Translations under genes and position numbers: made by a program
Notes under the pieces: generated by a model
The model's input: only the letters and a program-made list of their open reading frames with translations
The model's database searches: none
What the model was told of the DNA's origin: nothing
Origin: Dentipellis sp. KUC8613
Taxonomy: Eukaryota > Basidiomycota > Agaricomycetes > Russulales > Hericiaceae
Direction of reading: 5' to 3'
Assembly (NCBI GenBank): GCA_002286715.1
Contig: NSJX01000025.1
Span: forward strand, 28,742-92,741
Length of the DNA: 64,000 bases
Shown: positions 24,864 through 37,100 of the stretch, piece by piece
How positions within the stretch are numbered: position 1 is the stretch's first letter
Layout: each line of letters starts with the position of its first letter

Positions 24864-27800
24864 ATGAAGAAGTTCTTCAACCGGGACAAGGCCAAGATCG
24901 CAAAGGTTACTCCCGCTTCGAAGGACATTCATGCTGACTTGGGTTCGGGCAATTCCTCTGAGGTCAGTCTCCCCTGACTTTTCTCGTTGCCTCTAACCTC
25001 GCCTTACGCCTCCTAGGATCTTCATGCCCTTCCTCCTCCTCTCCCGCCCCTTCCCCGACACGCCCCTTCCCCCCCGCATCAGCACCTGCGCACACATCAC
25101 CAGAACCGTGACCATGCCAGGGGCCAATCCTCCGAAGACGAACATTGGCATATAGTACCGTCCGAAGTCCATAGTCATAGCTCGAGTTCAGGGCCTCACG
25201 ACAACCCTCGACCACCCGTTCTCCCCGCATCCCGCTCTTCGTCACTTGCCTCATTACCTCCAGGCGCATCACCCCCTGTCCCAAATCCACTCGTCGCGCC
25301 CGCGCCTCGTGCCAACTCGCCATTTGCGACAGCTCCTTCCTCTGGACCTGCTCCTTCGATCAGATCTACAAGTCACAAGGATCATCGCGACCGTGATCGC
25401 GAGCACCGAGCGCAAACTCCTGCTGTCAACATTTTGAAAGCCCTTGATCCTCAGCACGACATTCGGGATAAGGACCGGGACAGAGACAGAGAGAGGGATA
25501 GAGAAAGGGACAGGGCTCTGCGCGATGAGACCACATATGCACCGAGTGAGGTCTCTGTGAGGGAGGAGAAGAAGGAGCGCAAATGGTGGGATTGGGCGAG
25601 CACCGGCATGGAGCGCGAGAAGGAGCGGCGCGAGATGCGAGAGAAGGAGGAAGAGAGTCATCAGGAGCTCATGCGCATGATTGGTGTGTGGGCATGCGGC
25701 TACCTTCCCGTCATGTTCTGATGAATCGCTCGCTATCTAGGCTATCTGACCGCTACAGCGTCGGAGGACTGGACGGTTGTTCTTGAAGTCTGTGAACGAG
25801 CTTCATCTAGCGAAGCAAATGCAAAGGAAGCCGCCAAAGCTTTAAGGAGAGAATTCAAGTAAGGTTTTGCCGAGAAGCTGCTCTAGCCCGCTAATGTGTC
25901 GTTCTTCGCTAGATATGGTGACGCGCCACAACAACTGTCGGCGGCGCGGGTAGGTTCCATTCACGCGTAGTCAAGGACCGGACCATTGACATACGCCTTG
26001 TTTAGCTATGGGCCATCATGTTGCGGAACTCTTCAGAGTTGTTCGTGCATCAATGCGTGAACCGCAAATTCCTTGATACTCTCGAGGATGTGCTCCAGTC
26101 TTCACGGACTTCTCCTGTAGTCAAAGAGCGGCTTCTGGATGTGCTTGCAGCTGCAGCCTATGCATCATCGACTCGTGCGTACACCTTCACACCGTGGGTC
26201 CTAGTGTTCTATAATGAACGTGCTCTACTCTAGCCGATGGCAAGGAAAGCAAAAATGACGGATTCCGAGGGCTGTGGCGAAAGGTCAAGCCCCCAGGAAA
26301 GCCAGATGAGGTACGCATTTGACCGTTAATAGCACATTACATCACTGACACAGGAATATCGCAGGGTGTGCCGTTCGACACCGACGACGCCATGTTCAGT
26401 CCAGCAGAACCTCGGCGGTCGTCGACGTATGGAACCCCCACCGGTTTCACGCAGCCACAGCTTACGGCTCCAAATGCGACGCCTACGCCACCCTCATCAG
26501 TAAGTCCCATACGGTCGAGCATTTCGTCGCACTGCGGTCCTGACGCACCGGTCGCATGCGTCAGAATCCTGCGGACAAGCCTAAGCATGTGTCATCGCGG
26601 ACACGAATCATACCACCAGACGAGGACATCCGTCGCCTATTTCAAGAGTGCAAATTTGCTCATGGGAACGCCGCGCTCCTGTCCGAAGCGCTCACCTTCG
26701 CACGTCCGGAAGATCTCCAAGAAAAGGATATCATCAAGGTTGCTTCTGATTCGACTCCCTCTATCTCCCAGTTAAGCTCACAGAAGCTTCCTCCAGGAAT
26801 TTCATGACAAATGTCGGAGCTCGCAGGAACTCATTTTCGCCCAAATCCCATGGGCTTCCGCGGGCGCAGATCGTTCACGACAAGCGCGTGATGCCCAACG
26901 TGCGCAGCGTAAGCGCCCCAATGGGAACAACTCGCCGAACGAGACGCCAACACCTAAAGTTCTAACCAAAACAAACCCAAATGCGACCCCGAGGCAAGGT
27001 GATGACTCCCCGACGGAGTTGACCGTCGAGGAGCAACTCCTTGCGGCTCTACTCGATGCAAACGCAGCCCTTGTAGCTGTGCTGAAGATGTATGATGACA
27101 TCGAACGCATAGGTATCGAGAGAGAAACCGAGCGAGAGGTAGAGGAGAGGAGCCGCCGGGAGGTCCGCATGGATCGTTCCGTAAGTAAATCTTCTTCTGG
27201 TGGCCAGGAAGATATTGAATATTCGCTGTATCTAGCAAATGGGATATGACGAAAATGGTGAATACGTGCATCTCGAGCCGCCAGCGAACATGGTTGGCTC
27301 TACATCACGGAGCCCATCGCCATCGCCGTCACCATCGCCGTCGCCTGTGCCCTCGGCCCTCATGCCTGCTGTCCACCCGAGCACAACACATCCTTTACCA
27401 CCAATACCTTATCACAACGCTGGTAATGGCAATTTTCCTATTCATACCCCGCAACCCTTGCTTGCGCCACCACCACCTGCGCCTCATGGCCCGCGTTCAC
27501 CAGGCATATCAACTCGCTCGCAATCCCACACTCCTTCACCAGAACGCGTGGCTCCAGCAGCCGTTTATCCCAACTCTACTGCGAATCAGCTGGGGCCGGG
27601 CCGGGCCAGCCAGGACGTGCTTGGCAATGGTCTCCAACGACTCAATGTCTCTGCCCCGTACGACGGCTCTGATGAAGAGGTCATCACACCCGTGCCTATC
27701 ATGAGTGAGAAGGCGAAGGGTAAAATGCGGGTCATTGAAGCTGAGGAACCCGATGGTGGGTCTAGCGTTTCCTCTGTCACATCAATCGCTGAACAAACCC

Positions 27801-28009
27801 CGCTAGATCCCTTCAACCCAGACGATATCTTCTATGAGAGGAGAGACGAGGGGAGACACGATGACAGTGGTGGAGACTCTGATTCGGACGATGCACGTCA
27901 CCCGCAATGGCACAAGCCCATACACTACGTGTACGACGCGGTTGCAGAGCGCACGGAGCAGCAGCTGCGGCAGGCGAGACTGGCTGCACTTGTGGGTGGA
28001 GTCCACTGA
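24864..28009 (+). CDS. VHS/GAT domain protein, Lsb5-like
   Basis: An endosomal/actin-linked adaptor candidate. After MKKFFNRDKAKIAK and an extension of about 250 residues (Pro/His/Ser-rich, then an RDRDRERDRERDR charged run), a VHS domain begins near SEDWTVVLEVCERASS and continues through ARLWAIMLRNSSELFVHQCV to LLDVLAAAAYASS. A GAT-like helical segment follows (DEDIRRLFQECKFAHGNAAL ... TVEEQLLAALLDANAALVAV). The C-terminal third is Pro/Ser-rich and acidic and contains DPFNPDD (an NPF-like/DPF adaptor-binding style sequence). VHS + GAT without an ear domain matches yeast Lsb5 better than GGA proteins. At least nine short introns. In yeast Lsb5 acts in endocytic actin and trafficking; that role here is inferred. 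Confidence 0.75.
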
Positions 28010-28447
28010 TGGTCTTAATTTATGTCTGGCGAAGGCTAGAGCGGGGTGGCTGATTTCACACTCATGGGATGGTCTTGGTTGGTTGGATTCACACACTGTT
28101 TTGTATGTACTCGCAACACGTGTAACTCCCTTGGATATAGCTCTGCACCGATTAATTATTTACTGCTTGGAATGGATGCATTCATAGTACGATATTTACT
28201 TGCAATTGCATACGTGTGCTGTGCATCGGTGCCACACTAGAACTTGTCAGCTTCAAATTAGAAGCTTGTCGCGCGTTGTTTGGTCTTGTGTGTGTACGAG
28301 CCAGTGTTGTGATCACGCTCTGGGCGCCCCTGCCACTCAGGAGCTCTCTTCCGTCAACCACTACATCGACGACCGGCACGAAAACGATTTGCAAGGCGAC
28401 TGGATAGTGGACCTATAGCTCGAACATTGACATTCCCTTTACCCAGT
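28010..28447. promoter_or_regulatory. Intergenic: VHS 3' end and HRP1-like promoter
   Basis: 438 bases between two + strand genes. It has no long conserved frame and presumably holds the terminator of the VHS gene and the promoter of the RNA-binding protein gene. No specific sites identified. Confidence 0.4.
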
Positions 28448-30678
28448 ATGGCCAAGTCTACTGACGCGACTGACGACAACCTGTATGACGGTGCGTCCTC
28501 CCTCGAGAGGTTACTTCAAACCGTTCACTCTACTTATCCCTTGTTTATATAGGCCTTTATGGCGACGATTTCGAAGAGGATTTCACTCTTCCTGATGAAG
28601 GTCAAAGCGCTGAACCCACCGCGGACAAGGCAACAGCTGAACCCGAAGAACCTCAGGTGGCCGCATCCGCTGCGGAACCGGAATCCCAGGCTCCCGCTGA
28701 AAACCAGAACCCAAGCCAGAGCACGGCTGCACCTGCACCAACAAAACCTATTGAGACCACGACACTTCCCCCAAAGCCCTCTACTTCCGGGGAGGGACCC
28801 AACATGTCGTATTCGGCACAGGTTGCCCAACAGTTTTCCGCGTACCGACAGACGCCCAGTCAAGAGCGCCAGCAGCGACTAGACGCCAGAATGTCACAGA
28901 CACTGCCTTCAGACCGGACGTCGCAAATTCCGAGTAACGCTGACAGGCCAATACGGCCTTCGGAGATGAAGGATGAAGGGTGAGTTTTTCTTTTCACTCT
29001 ATGGACGGACGAATGTCGCAGGCGTTATAAGAATCCATACTGGCGTTTATGTCCTCCAACGAGGCCAACGCAATTTCTGCTACTTATCGATACTAGATAA
29101 TGCACCTGTCTGCATGTTGGTCACCAGCTATATGCACTTACCAAGTTACGATAACTTGCGGTGACCGCAACTGTCGTATATCGGCTCCGTGTCTTCTACC
29201 TCTGCTTGCTTATCTTGCTACTCTGGTGCTAATATCTATCGTCGCCTCCTGCTCCCTCGCCATATCTTCTCCTACTGTCGACTTCACGTTACATCACTCT
29301 GGTCCCTCGCATTGCGGTCCCTCCCCTTATAGCAAGATGTTCGTCGGTGGCTTAAGCTGGGATACAACAGACGGTACTTTATCCCCGCTACCTTTTTCGT
29401 ACCAAATGATATTGTGTTTTGCTGACCACTCTACGTCGGTGCGGTGCGGTTATCCTGAGCAGAAGGCCTAAGGAGCTACTTCTCCGAATTCGGCAAGGTC
29501 GACGCATGTACAATCGTGCGTGACCCAGACGGCAAGTCGCGCGGGTTCGCCTTCCTGACCTTCGAGGATCCCGCCTCGGTAAACGCGGTCATGATTCGAG
29601 AGCATTTCCTTGATGGAAAAGCGGTCAGTACCATGGTTCCTAGGTTCGACTACTCTGCTCACCCCTTTTCTGACACAGATCGACCCGAAACGCGCAATCC
29701 CTCGTGAGGAGCACCTTAGGAACACACGTTACTTTGTGGGAGGCCTGGCGCCGCACACGACATCAGATTCCATGCGCGCCTTCTTCTCGACATTCGGAAA
29801 AGTCGTGGACGCGACTGTCATGGTTGACCGTGAAACTGGCCGCTCGAAAGGCTTCGGTTTTGTAACATTCGAAGACAACAGCAACGAGGCGCAGCTTGTT
29901 GGGAAAATTGGTCTGATTCTGGACGACAAACAGGTGAACAATCCTCCGTGGCAGCCGTCGGAACATTGCTTATGTCTATTTTTGACAGATTGAGGTGAAG
30001 ACTGCGCAACCAAGAAACCAGCGGGATCAGGGTCGCGCTTCCAACAGCAGAGATTTCCAAGACAGGGAAGTTCGCCCAGCAGGCGGTAACATGCCTTTCA
30101 TGGGAGGGCCTCAGCAGCCGCCTTCTGATCCTCAGCAGATGAACATGATGTATCAGCGTATGATGGGCCAAATGGGTGGAGGAGCAGGCTTCAACAACAT
30201 GATGGGCGGAGGGATGCCTATGATGGGTTACAACCCCATGATGGGTATGAACATGAATCGCTTCGGCATGGGAAACATGGGTGGAGGAATGGGGAACGGA
30301 ATGAACAACATGGGAGCTGCTGCCGGCATGGGAGGCATGGGTGGCGCCGCTGCGGGTGGTATGGCCAACATGGGTGGCATGAACCCTATGGCGGGTGCTG
30401 CTGGAATGGGTGGTATGAACCAAATGGGGGCTATGGGCGGTGGTATGGGCAACATGGGAGGTATGCGGCTGGGAATGGGTCCTATGGGTGCAGGAGGCGC
30501 AGGTATGATGGGCGGTGCTGGACCAATTGGTGGGATGAACAACATGGGTGGTGTCGGGATGGGGATGAGGCAAGGGATGGGTATGATGAACGCACGGAGG
30601 GGTGGGATGAATAGCGGCCCTGGGCCGGCAAGAGTCATGAACAGAGGGCAGCACAGTTTCCACCCTTATGCCCGGTAA
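28448..30678 (+). CDS. HRP1: Two-RRM RNA-binding protein, Hrp1/Nab4-like
   Basis: An hnRNP-type protein; yeast Hrp1 (cleavage factor IB) binds UA-rich signals for mRNA 3'-end formation and export. The sequence shows an acidic N-terminus (MAKSTDATDDNLYDGLYGDD), RRM1 starting KMFVGGLSWDTTDEGLRSYF with SRGFAFLTF, the linker IDPKRAIPREE exactly as in the Hrp1/Musashi type, and RRM2 starting RYFVGGLAPHTT with SKGFGFVTF. A Gly/Met/Asn-rich low-complexity tail of about 180 residues follows (30080-30640). The extreme C-terminus, HSFHPYAR, resembles the PY-type nuclear import signal at the end of yeast Hrp1. One intron before RRM1 is about 355 bases (28981-29335), much longer than the others. The antisense His/Pro-rich frames here are shadows of the Gly-Met repeats. 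Confidence 0.85.
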
Positions 30679-31046
30679 AGGCGAACTTTTTGCCTCATGA
30701 ATTTTTACTTTACTATGCTGATCTCACTGTCTTTCGATGAGATAGTCTGCTCGATGTAATGTTATCCAATGGACGCGTTGTTATATGCTACTTTACTATT
30801 GTTTCCGGCTTCACCTGATGTTATTTATTGGTAAACTCGCTGTCGCTGTTTAAACGCTTCAAAGACTCTCCAGCTTATACTACATTGAAGTTCAAGCCGT
30901 ACTTAATTCAGCATCTCACAGAGGGCTTAACATATAAGTGGACATTCGTAGTTAGCCTTCACCGGAACCCTGCTGTATCCATTCACCAAAAGTAACAGCG
31001 TTGTATGAAATCACCCATACTCATTTCCAGAATAAGCCTACAATTT
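30679..31046. terminator. Convergent 3' region of HRP1-like gene and COG7
   Basis: 368 AT-rich bases between two converging stops. It must contain the polyadenylation regions of both genes. I see no gene. Confidence 0.5.
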
Positions 31047-33761
31047 CTACAAGGGAGCGCTGGAATTCCATCTCCTCATCCTTGCCACTTGAGCAAACAC
31101 AGAATTACCCGGGTCCACTTCCGAGATATGCTTCCGCCCTTCCTCATCATCCAAGGCCACATACTCCTTCCACTTCTCCAGCTCGTCGCTTTGTACGTTC
31201 AAGGCCCCAATGATGTTCGACAAGTAACTCAAATCTGACCCGAGCTGGGCGGCACCATCGGTCGACAAGCTGCGTATGCTCGGAAGAACCGACGAAGTGA
31301 AATGCGACAGGAGTGATCGGCCGAGAGATGACAGCCAAATGGAAGCGATGTCTTCGGGAGTGAAGCCTGGCTTAGATTGCTGAGGTGGGACACTCTTCAC
31401 CGACATGGACTGACGCCGCGAGTGCGTTGCCTGCGCGTCAGCAGTCTGCTCCAGCAGCGCCTGCAACAGATCGTTGTCGATGAACGGCAGCGTGTCTACG
31501 GAAAAAGATAGCACGTCATCTGCCGCGTACACCTCGAACAGCCTTGGAAGATTGAGGAGGCTTTCTGCGACGTGTTGCATTATCTCGCTAGGGGATAGTG
31601 AAAACAGTGGAACTTGGATGTCACTGGTTGCGCCCGCTCCACTGCGTTTCTGTCTGGCATCTTTGGAAGTTGTCCATAAGGGGGAAGAAGCGTATTGTGA
31701 GAGATGTTTCCTCAGAGGTGCCAGCATCGCTTCCTGGAGAGTTTTCTGAACCGTAACCGCAAACGCGTTCACAGCGGCGTGAGAGCGTCCGAGTAATGAA
31801 GTTGACGGTGGACGAGCACTCTTCGGCAAACTGCGTGTCACAGAGTCATGGCTTGGGGGTCGACTATCAGGTTCGACAATCTTCAGCTTGTCCTCCAATT
31901 CCACAGAGTTCAATGTGGAAGATGCGAGCAGCTGGACCTCTCCACGCGTGGTTCCTGGGATATATGCGGTGATGAGATCTGCTTGCGGTGAGCGCAGGGT
32001 GCCGGCGACCTGGTGTATTACTGAACGCAGTTTGGCCTCGAAGATCGTGACACGCTCGAGGACAGTTCGGAGAGATTCGAGGAGATGAAGCCACAATTGG
32101 ATTTGGTTCCAATCCTCGAGAGAATAGTCCAAATCGGCCAGGTCATCTCCTGAAGTCGATGCAGAAAGCGGCCGGGCGTTCGATGGAGACCGGTCTGACA
32201 AGCGGGCCTTTGATGACTCAAGGAAACCTTCGAAGAACTCGTCCAATGCACGGACAAGGCCTACAATTCCATAGCCATGCGTAAATGCGAGAACTCTGGT
32301 TAAACTTTCTTCCCCAAGGCTCAGGACATCTAACGACCGTTCCCTCAACCGCCTGGCATGGTCAGAGGAAGCCTCTTCGGCAGAGAGAAGATCCGAGAGT
32401 TGTTTGTCCAGTAACCGTTTCTCCAGTGTCCCATATTCGACCTGGTACTCCAAGAAAGGCTCGAAAAGCGGCTGATCCCAGTCTAAACCACTGCCTCCCG
32501 ATTTGGCCAAGAGACTAGCGACTCCTTGCGCACCTATCCGCCTTGAGGCTGACATTGACAAGCGGTGAGATCTGCGCCGCGAGTGGGATCTCGAAAGTGA
32601 TGTGCTTTCTGAGTTATTTCCTTCGTGTGAAGAGGTCGCCAACGCGGAGGAGTGCTCGGTTCTTTCTAAGATCTTGTCAGCAGATACTGCAAATTGCTCC
32701 GTCGCTTTGAAGGTGGAAATGAGTTCAAGCAATGAAGTGGAGCCGTAGAAGTGTGAAATGGCAGAAAGTCGGTCTGAGAACGTAGGCTGCAAAGCTTCCA
32801 TGGTGGTCGTAATAAATGTGGAGAGTGTTTGCTGGGGATCAGGAAAGATGGCGGAGATAGACGTGCGTTCCGACGACACGTTAGTCAAGAATGAGGAGAA
32901 GAAGTCGCCGAGAAACACAGAAAACTTTCCAGCTGGAACAGCTGGTGATGAGGGCGAATCGCCGTCGTCGGTCAGAGAGGCTTCCTGCCACATGGTGACG
33001 AGACCACTCCGTCGGGATCCATAATAATATGTTCGAAATTCTGAGTCGCGCTGAATATTGTGAAAGATGGTGTAGTAATTTCGACAGACTGCAACATCCT
33101 GACTATTGATGGCAGCAATGAGAGCAGAACTGAGTGAGGCCTCGAGCTGATTCTGCAAGCTGACCATCAGAGCTCGTCGATGTTCATAGTCAGAGGTATT
33201 CTGGAAGACGACCATGCTCTTGCTTGCCTCGGAGAGTTTCTCGGCGGCTTTCTCGTAACTCTGTTCGGATAATAGTGAAGCGATCTCCGATTCCAACGTG
33301 CTCCAACTTTCGGCTTCTTGTAGAACGTCTCTGGCTGTTTCCATGTGGGTTTTGATGATGTCCAGAGAATGTAGCCTATCCAATGCCTGGGATGTCTCTG
33401 CAGATTGTGAGGTATTGTTGCGTACGTCAAGTGCATTGAGTGCTACTTGTAGAGACAGGGCGCCATCTCGCATGAAATGCAGGTCATACGACAGTCGCGA
33501 CGCAGATCGCGATATGTCATCAATAAGACGTTCTAGCTGCGAGGATACATCTTCGCTGGCAACGTCCAAAGAGGCTACAACTCGCGACACATGCTTGTCC
33601 AATGAATTTAGATCGAAGATGGGAGAGCCATCATCGGTCACGTTGAGCACGCCGTTGAGCCATGACAGAACGTCTTCTCGGCTTTCGAGTGATCCTAAAT
33701 CGTCCAAGAAATTTGCTGGTAGGCTTGGAGGTTCTTCAGCAGCAGGAGAAAGAGCTGACAT
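31047..33761 (-). CDS. COG7: Conserved oligomeric Golgi complex subunit 7
   Basis: A subunit of lobe B of the COG tether for retrograde vesicles at the Golgi (family knowledge). One uninterrupted frame of 904 codons, in a neighbourhood where almost every other gene has many introns. The N-terminal helical region (FLDDLGSLESREDVLSWLNG ... QLERLIDDISRSASRLSYDL, ALDRLHSLDIIKTHMETARD) and YEHRRALMVSLQNQLEASLS followed by YYTIFHNIQRDSEFRTYYYG are characteristic of Cog7. Internal Ser-rich linkers (near 32600 and 31830) are fungal additions. The size is close to or slightly above animal COG7 (about 770 residues). Confidence 0.88.
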   Translation of the reverse strand: MSALSPAAEEPPSLPANFLDDLGSLESREDVLSWLNGVLNVTDDGSPIFDLNSLDKHVSRVVASLDVASEDVSSQLERLIDDISRSASRLSYDLHFMRDGALSLQVALNALDVRNNTSQSAETSQALDRLHSLDIIKTHMETARDVLQEAESWSTLESEIASLLSEQSYEKAAEKLSEASKSMVVFQNTSDYEHRRALMVSLQNQLEASLSSALIAAINSQDVAVCRNYYTIFHNIQRDSEFRTYYYGSRRSGLVTMWQEASLTDDGDSPSSPAVPAGKFSVFLGDFFSSFLTNVSSERTSISAIFPDPQQTLSTFITTTMEALQPTFSDRLSAISHFYGSTSLLELISTFKATEQFAVSADKILERTEHSSALATSSHEGNNSESTSLSRSHSRRRSHRLSMSASRRIGAQGVASLLAKSGGSGLDWDQPLFEPFLEYQVEYGTLEKRLLDKQLSDLLSAEEASSDHARRLRERSLDVLSLGEESLTRVLAFTHGYGIVGLVRALDEFFEGFLESSKARLSDRSPSNARPLSASTSGDDLADLDYSLEDWNQIQLWLHLLESLRTVLERVTIFEAKLRSVIHQVAGTLRSPQADLITAYIPGTTRGEVQLLASSTLNSVELEDKLKIVEPDSRPPSHDSVTRSLPKSARPPSTSLLGRSHAAVNAFAVTVQKTLQEAMLAPLRKHLSQYASSPLWTTSKDARQKRSGAGATSDIQVPLFSLSPSEIMQHVAESLLNLPRLFEVYAADDVLSFSVDTLPFIDNDLLQALLEQTADAQATHSRRQSMSVKSVPPQQSKPGFTPEDIASIWLSSLGRSLLSHFTSSVLPSIRSLSTDGAAQLGSDLSYLSNIIGALNVQSDELEKWKEYVALDDEEGRKHISEVDPGNSVFAQVARMRRWNSSAPL

Positions 33762-34143
33762 CTAACGGCAATATTGTATGGTAAGCGTTGAGATTGACGC
33801 ACAGAGGAACGACAGTACATGATGAGGCTCTCGTGTCAGATACGTGCAGGTCTAGATTGTCGCGTCGGATGATATGGGTGTGGGCCGTGTGGCTCAGTAC
33901 GGTGCCGACTTGTTGCGCGGCTGAACTTGGTCGGAGACGCGCCAAGTGTATTTGTCTTTGTTAGGATCAGACGCTCTTGCCAAACAATCACACATACACT
34001 GTGTACACGACTTGACGTAACGCCCGCGTCGCGTCTTGCAAGGTCGCGCCGCGGCGCGTCTCCGAGAGGCTACACTCCGCACATTTTCGTCAGTGTCTCA
34101 TTGTTTTGTTCCGCATCTCTCTTATGTTCCTTCACAGCCTCCC
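33762..34143. promoter_or_regulatory. Divergent COG7/APC1 promoter region
   Basis: 382 bases between divergent start codons; both promoters must lie here. A CT-rich leader precedes APC1 (34090-34140). No clear TATA box or other site. Confidence 0.45.
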
Positions 34144-37100
34144 ATGACGCAGCCTATGCCTTCAAGCACCCTGCCACCTCCAGCATTGGGCCTAGGTCTG
34201 ACGCCGCCGAGCAATGCCTTCTGTTATATTCCAAGATTGCGTTTGTCGCAGAGGAAAGGCCCCTCGCCGGATTACACAAAAGACTCAGACCTTCTGTTGT
34301 CGATTCGCCGGGCACTTCGTGGTCAGAATTTAGGACAACAACCTCCCACGTTTGCCTACTCAGTCCCAGAGGATCGTTCACGCGATGCTGAAGTAGAGTG
34401 GTTGACATGGGATCAAGACACCGTATACATCAGCTCTGGGGGTGTTATCCGTAAGCAATGGACTTTCAGGAAAGAGGGACAGACCATCCAGTGGGCATGC
34501 ATCGCGTGGCTCGAGCAAGCGGGTTTTGAGGCGACTTCCCGAAGTTCCGCCCACTATACCTCGGATTACCACTCTGGACCTCAACGACCTATGGATCACG
34601 AATCTACTTTTGGACCCTTCTCGAAAGCTGACCGGGACCGACAACTGCACTCGGAACCCGAGTCCCGCGTTCGTGCGTTGTTTGTCTTCTTGCGTAGCAT
34701 CGGGAAAGTGTATCTCGAGAATGGTCTCGAGTACACTTTCTCACTACCATTTCTAGTGGACAAGGCTTGGCCCCTGCACCCTCACGGTGTCCTTCTGTTA
34801 AGAAAAGTCGAGATGACAGAGATGCATGAGGCTAATTTGCTCGGCGACGAGTTGCTCCCGACTCTATTCACTGTTACAAATCCCCTCGCGGAAGCAACAG
34901 TTGTGGGTGTCGCCGATAAGATTACAGGTGGCTTCCAGTCAACACCACCCTCCTTTATAGGCGATAATCAGGAACATCTGCAACCTGTACCGCCCAAAGA
35001 GCGCGTAGTTTGGGTTTCAACTCGATCTCCTGGACAAGATTATGACATCCTCGTCACTGTTGACGACGAAATGGGTCAAGCATCCATCTGGCATTATGTG
35101 TATATTAAACCCAAGGAAGCGCCTCTGACTGTCGGCAACAATCGCTCTCGGAGAAAGCGTCAGTCAATGCCAGTCAATGGCTCCGGACCAAAGCGACACT
35201 CGGTGGCTGGCAATGATTCGCTCGCATGGAATGCCACACCTGCACTCGATGAACATCCGCTGGGAAAGCCTCCATCGTCGGACTCCAATGGACTCCCCCC
35301 GCTATCGGCTCTTCCGGGGATGCCTCCCTCGCTATCTACAACCACCACAATGGCGTCTCTTGCCGGTGCTAATCCGACACAAGCCCAACAGTCACAACCG
35401 CCCAAACCTAGGCGCACTTCACTTGGACGACACGACCTGAGCAGTACATTGGATCGCATGGCTCTTGGGGGCAGAGTCGAAGCTGATTCGTCCCTTGGTC
35501 CAACGGATCCGACGAAGATGCGAGCTTCCTATTGGATGTCGAGACTGTACACGTTTGAGATGCCCAAGGAAAAGCAGTAAGCCGTCCATGTCTCCGAAGC
35601 TGTCCCATTCCACTCACTTCATCTCCAGCCGTGTGAATGTCGCCATGTTCGATCAACGATTTGATGGGCACAAGCATCCTGCACTCCTCGCTATCTGCTT
35701 CTGCAGAAATCAGAAGCTCATTGTCCTCACGATTTCTCAGAACGCAGATAAGACGCTATCTGTCACACCAAAAGCTGAGCTATGCGCCATTAGTTGTTGC
35801 GCCTTGAATGTTACACGAAGTAATGTTCTTGATCTGGTCACGATCAAACCGAACGGGCTACTGAGCGTTTATACGCACGGACTCCGAGAACTTTGTATCG
35901 CTCATCCAGCCCAATTTCCTCATGCGCTATCTGAATCAGGGTGTCCAGTTGTCCAGGTCAAGCTCGAAAGCAGTAATGTCGATCGACCTGGCGGAGATAC
36001 TGCACTCAGACCCTTATTTCTTGCGGACCCCACCAGATCAGCAGTTACCATTATCCTTGGGCCCACTCTGGGGATTCGCAGCGAACTCAATCTCATCCCG
36101 CACGATACATTGACGAATCAATGTCTTCAAATTCTTGCTCTTGCTCTGCCCTCTGATTCCCACTTCAGTCTCCACACTAAGTTTTTGCAGCTCTGGGCCG
36201 AGCGTCAGCTTGACCATTCCGATGGCGTCGAGTTCGAATGTTTCTGCGCAGCGCTTTATCAGACGTTCGGCCTGGAATCAGACGACCATGCCATGGCGAC
36301 TGATACCATGGTCGACAGTGCTTGGAGTCGCCTGTCTTCCACCCCTTCCCGCTCCCGATTCCTTGAGGATCGCATTCTAGACGGGTTGGAGATGCCACCA
36401 CCGCCTCGCCCGCAAAGCCCTACGCCGCCTTCGGAGATGCCTCACCCACACCTTCGGCCCATACTCATTGCACTGCACCATCTAGGCGAAGACATTCGAC
36501 TCATGGCGCACAGACACCATTCTCTTCTCCGCCTAGTAAAACTCATCTGTCGGATCGCCATCGTTGTCAGGCCAGAATGGGCTGACTACTGGACACGATT
36601 TTGTCCCGACGCCATGTCTGGTTGGACGTTTATCTCCATCAGTATGTGCATATTTCCTAGGTATGGCTGCTGCATAATGTTCATGACTTTTCAGAGACCG
36701 AGCATATCGATGACCATATACCTGTCTGGCCTCAGGACATGTCTGCCATTCTTTACGGCAGAATTAGCAATCCCGAATGGAACCTGCCGTGGTATGAAAG
36801 CAGCAAGCTCGTCTCGCAATTCAAAGTATCCTCCTCTTTCGCATATGGCCACCTAGATCCACTTGCATACCTGCGGCAGCTGACCACGATCTACAAAGCA
36901 TTAGCTCATAAGGACGAGGACAGCCGAAAACGCACCGAAAGTGCCATGATGCATATGGTCAAATCTAAACTCGGAGTGAATCTCATGAAATTCCTATCTC
37001 TGGGGCTTGCGGCACCTCTACGGGAAGTCGTACGAACATGTCAGCTTTCCCCTGGCCAAGACTGGCCTGCGGCTGCATACGAATTTGTGGGTCGCAACGA

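Noticed and set aside
29818..30663. 281-codon His/Thr/Ser-rich minus-strand frame
   Set aside because: It is the antisense of the Gly/Met repeats of the Hrp1-like tail; ATG repeats read backwards give CAT (His).
35578..35640. Premature stop splitting APC1
   Set aside because: The TAA lies inside a normal gtaagc...ctccag intron; the joined sequence continues in frame.
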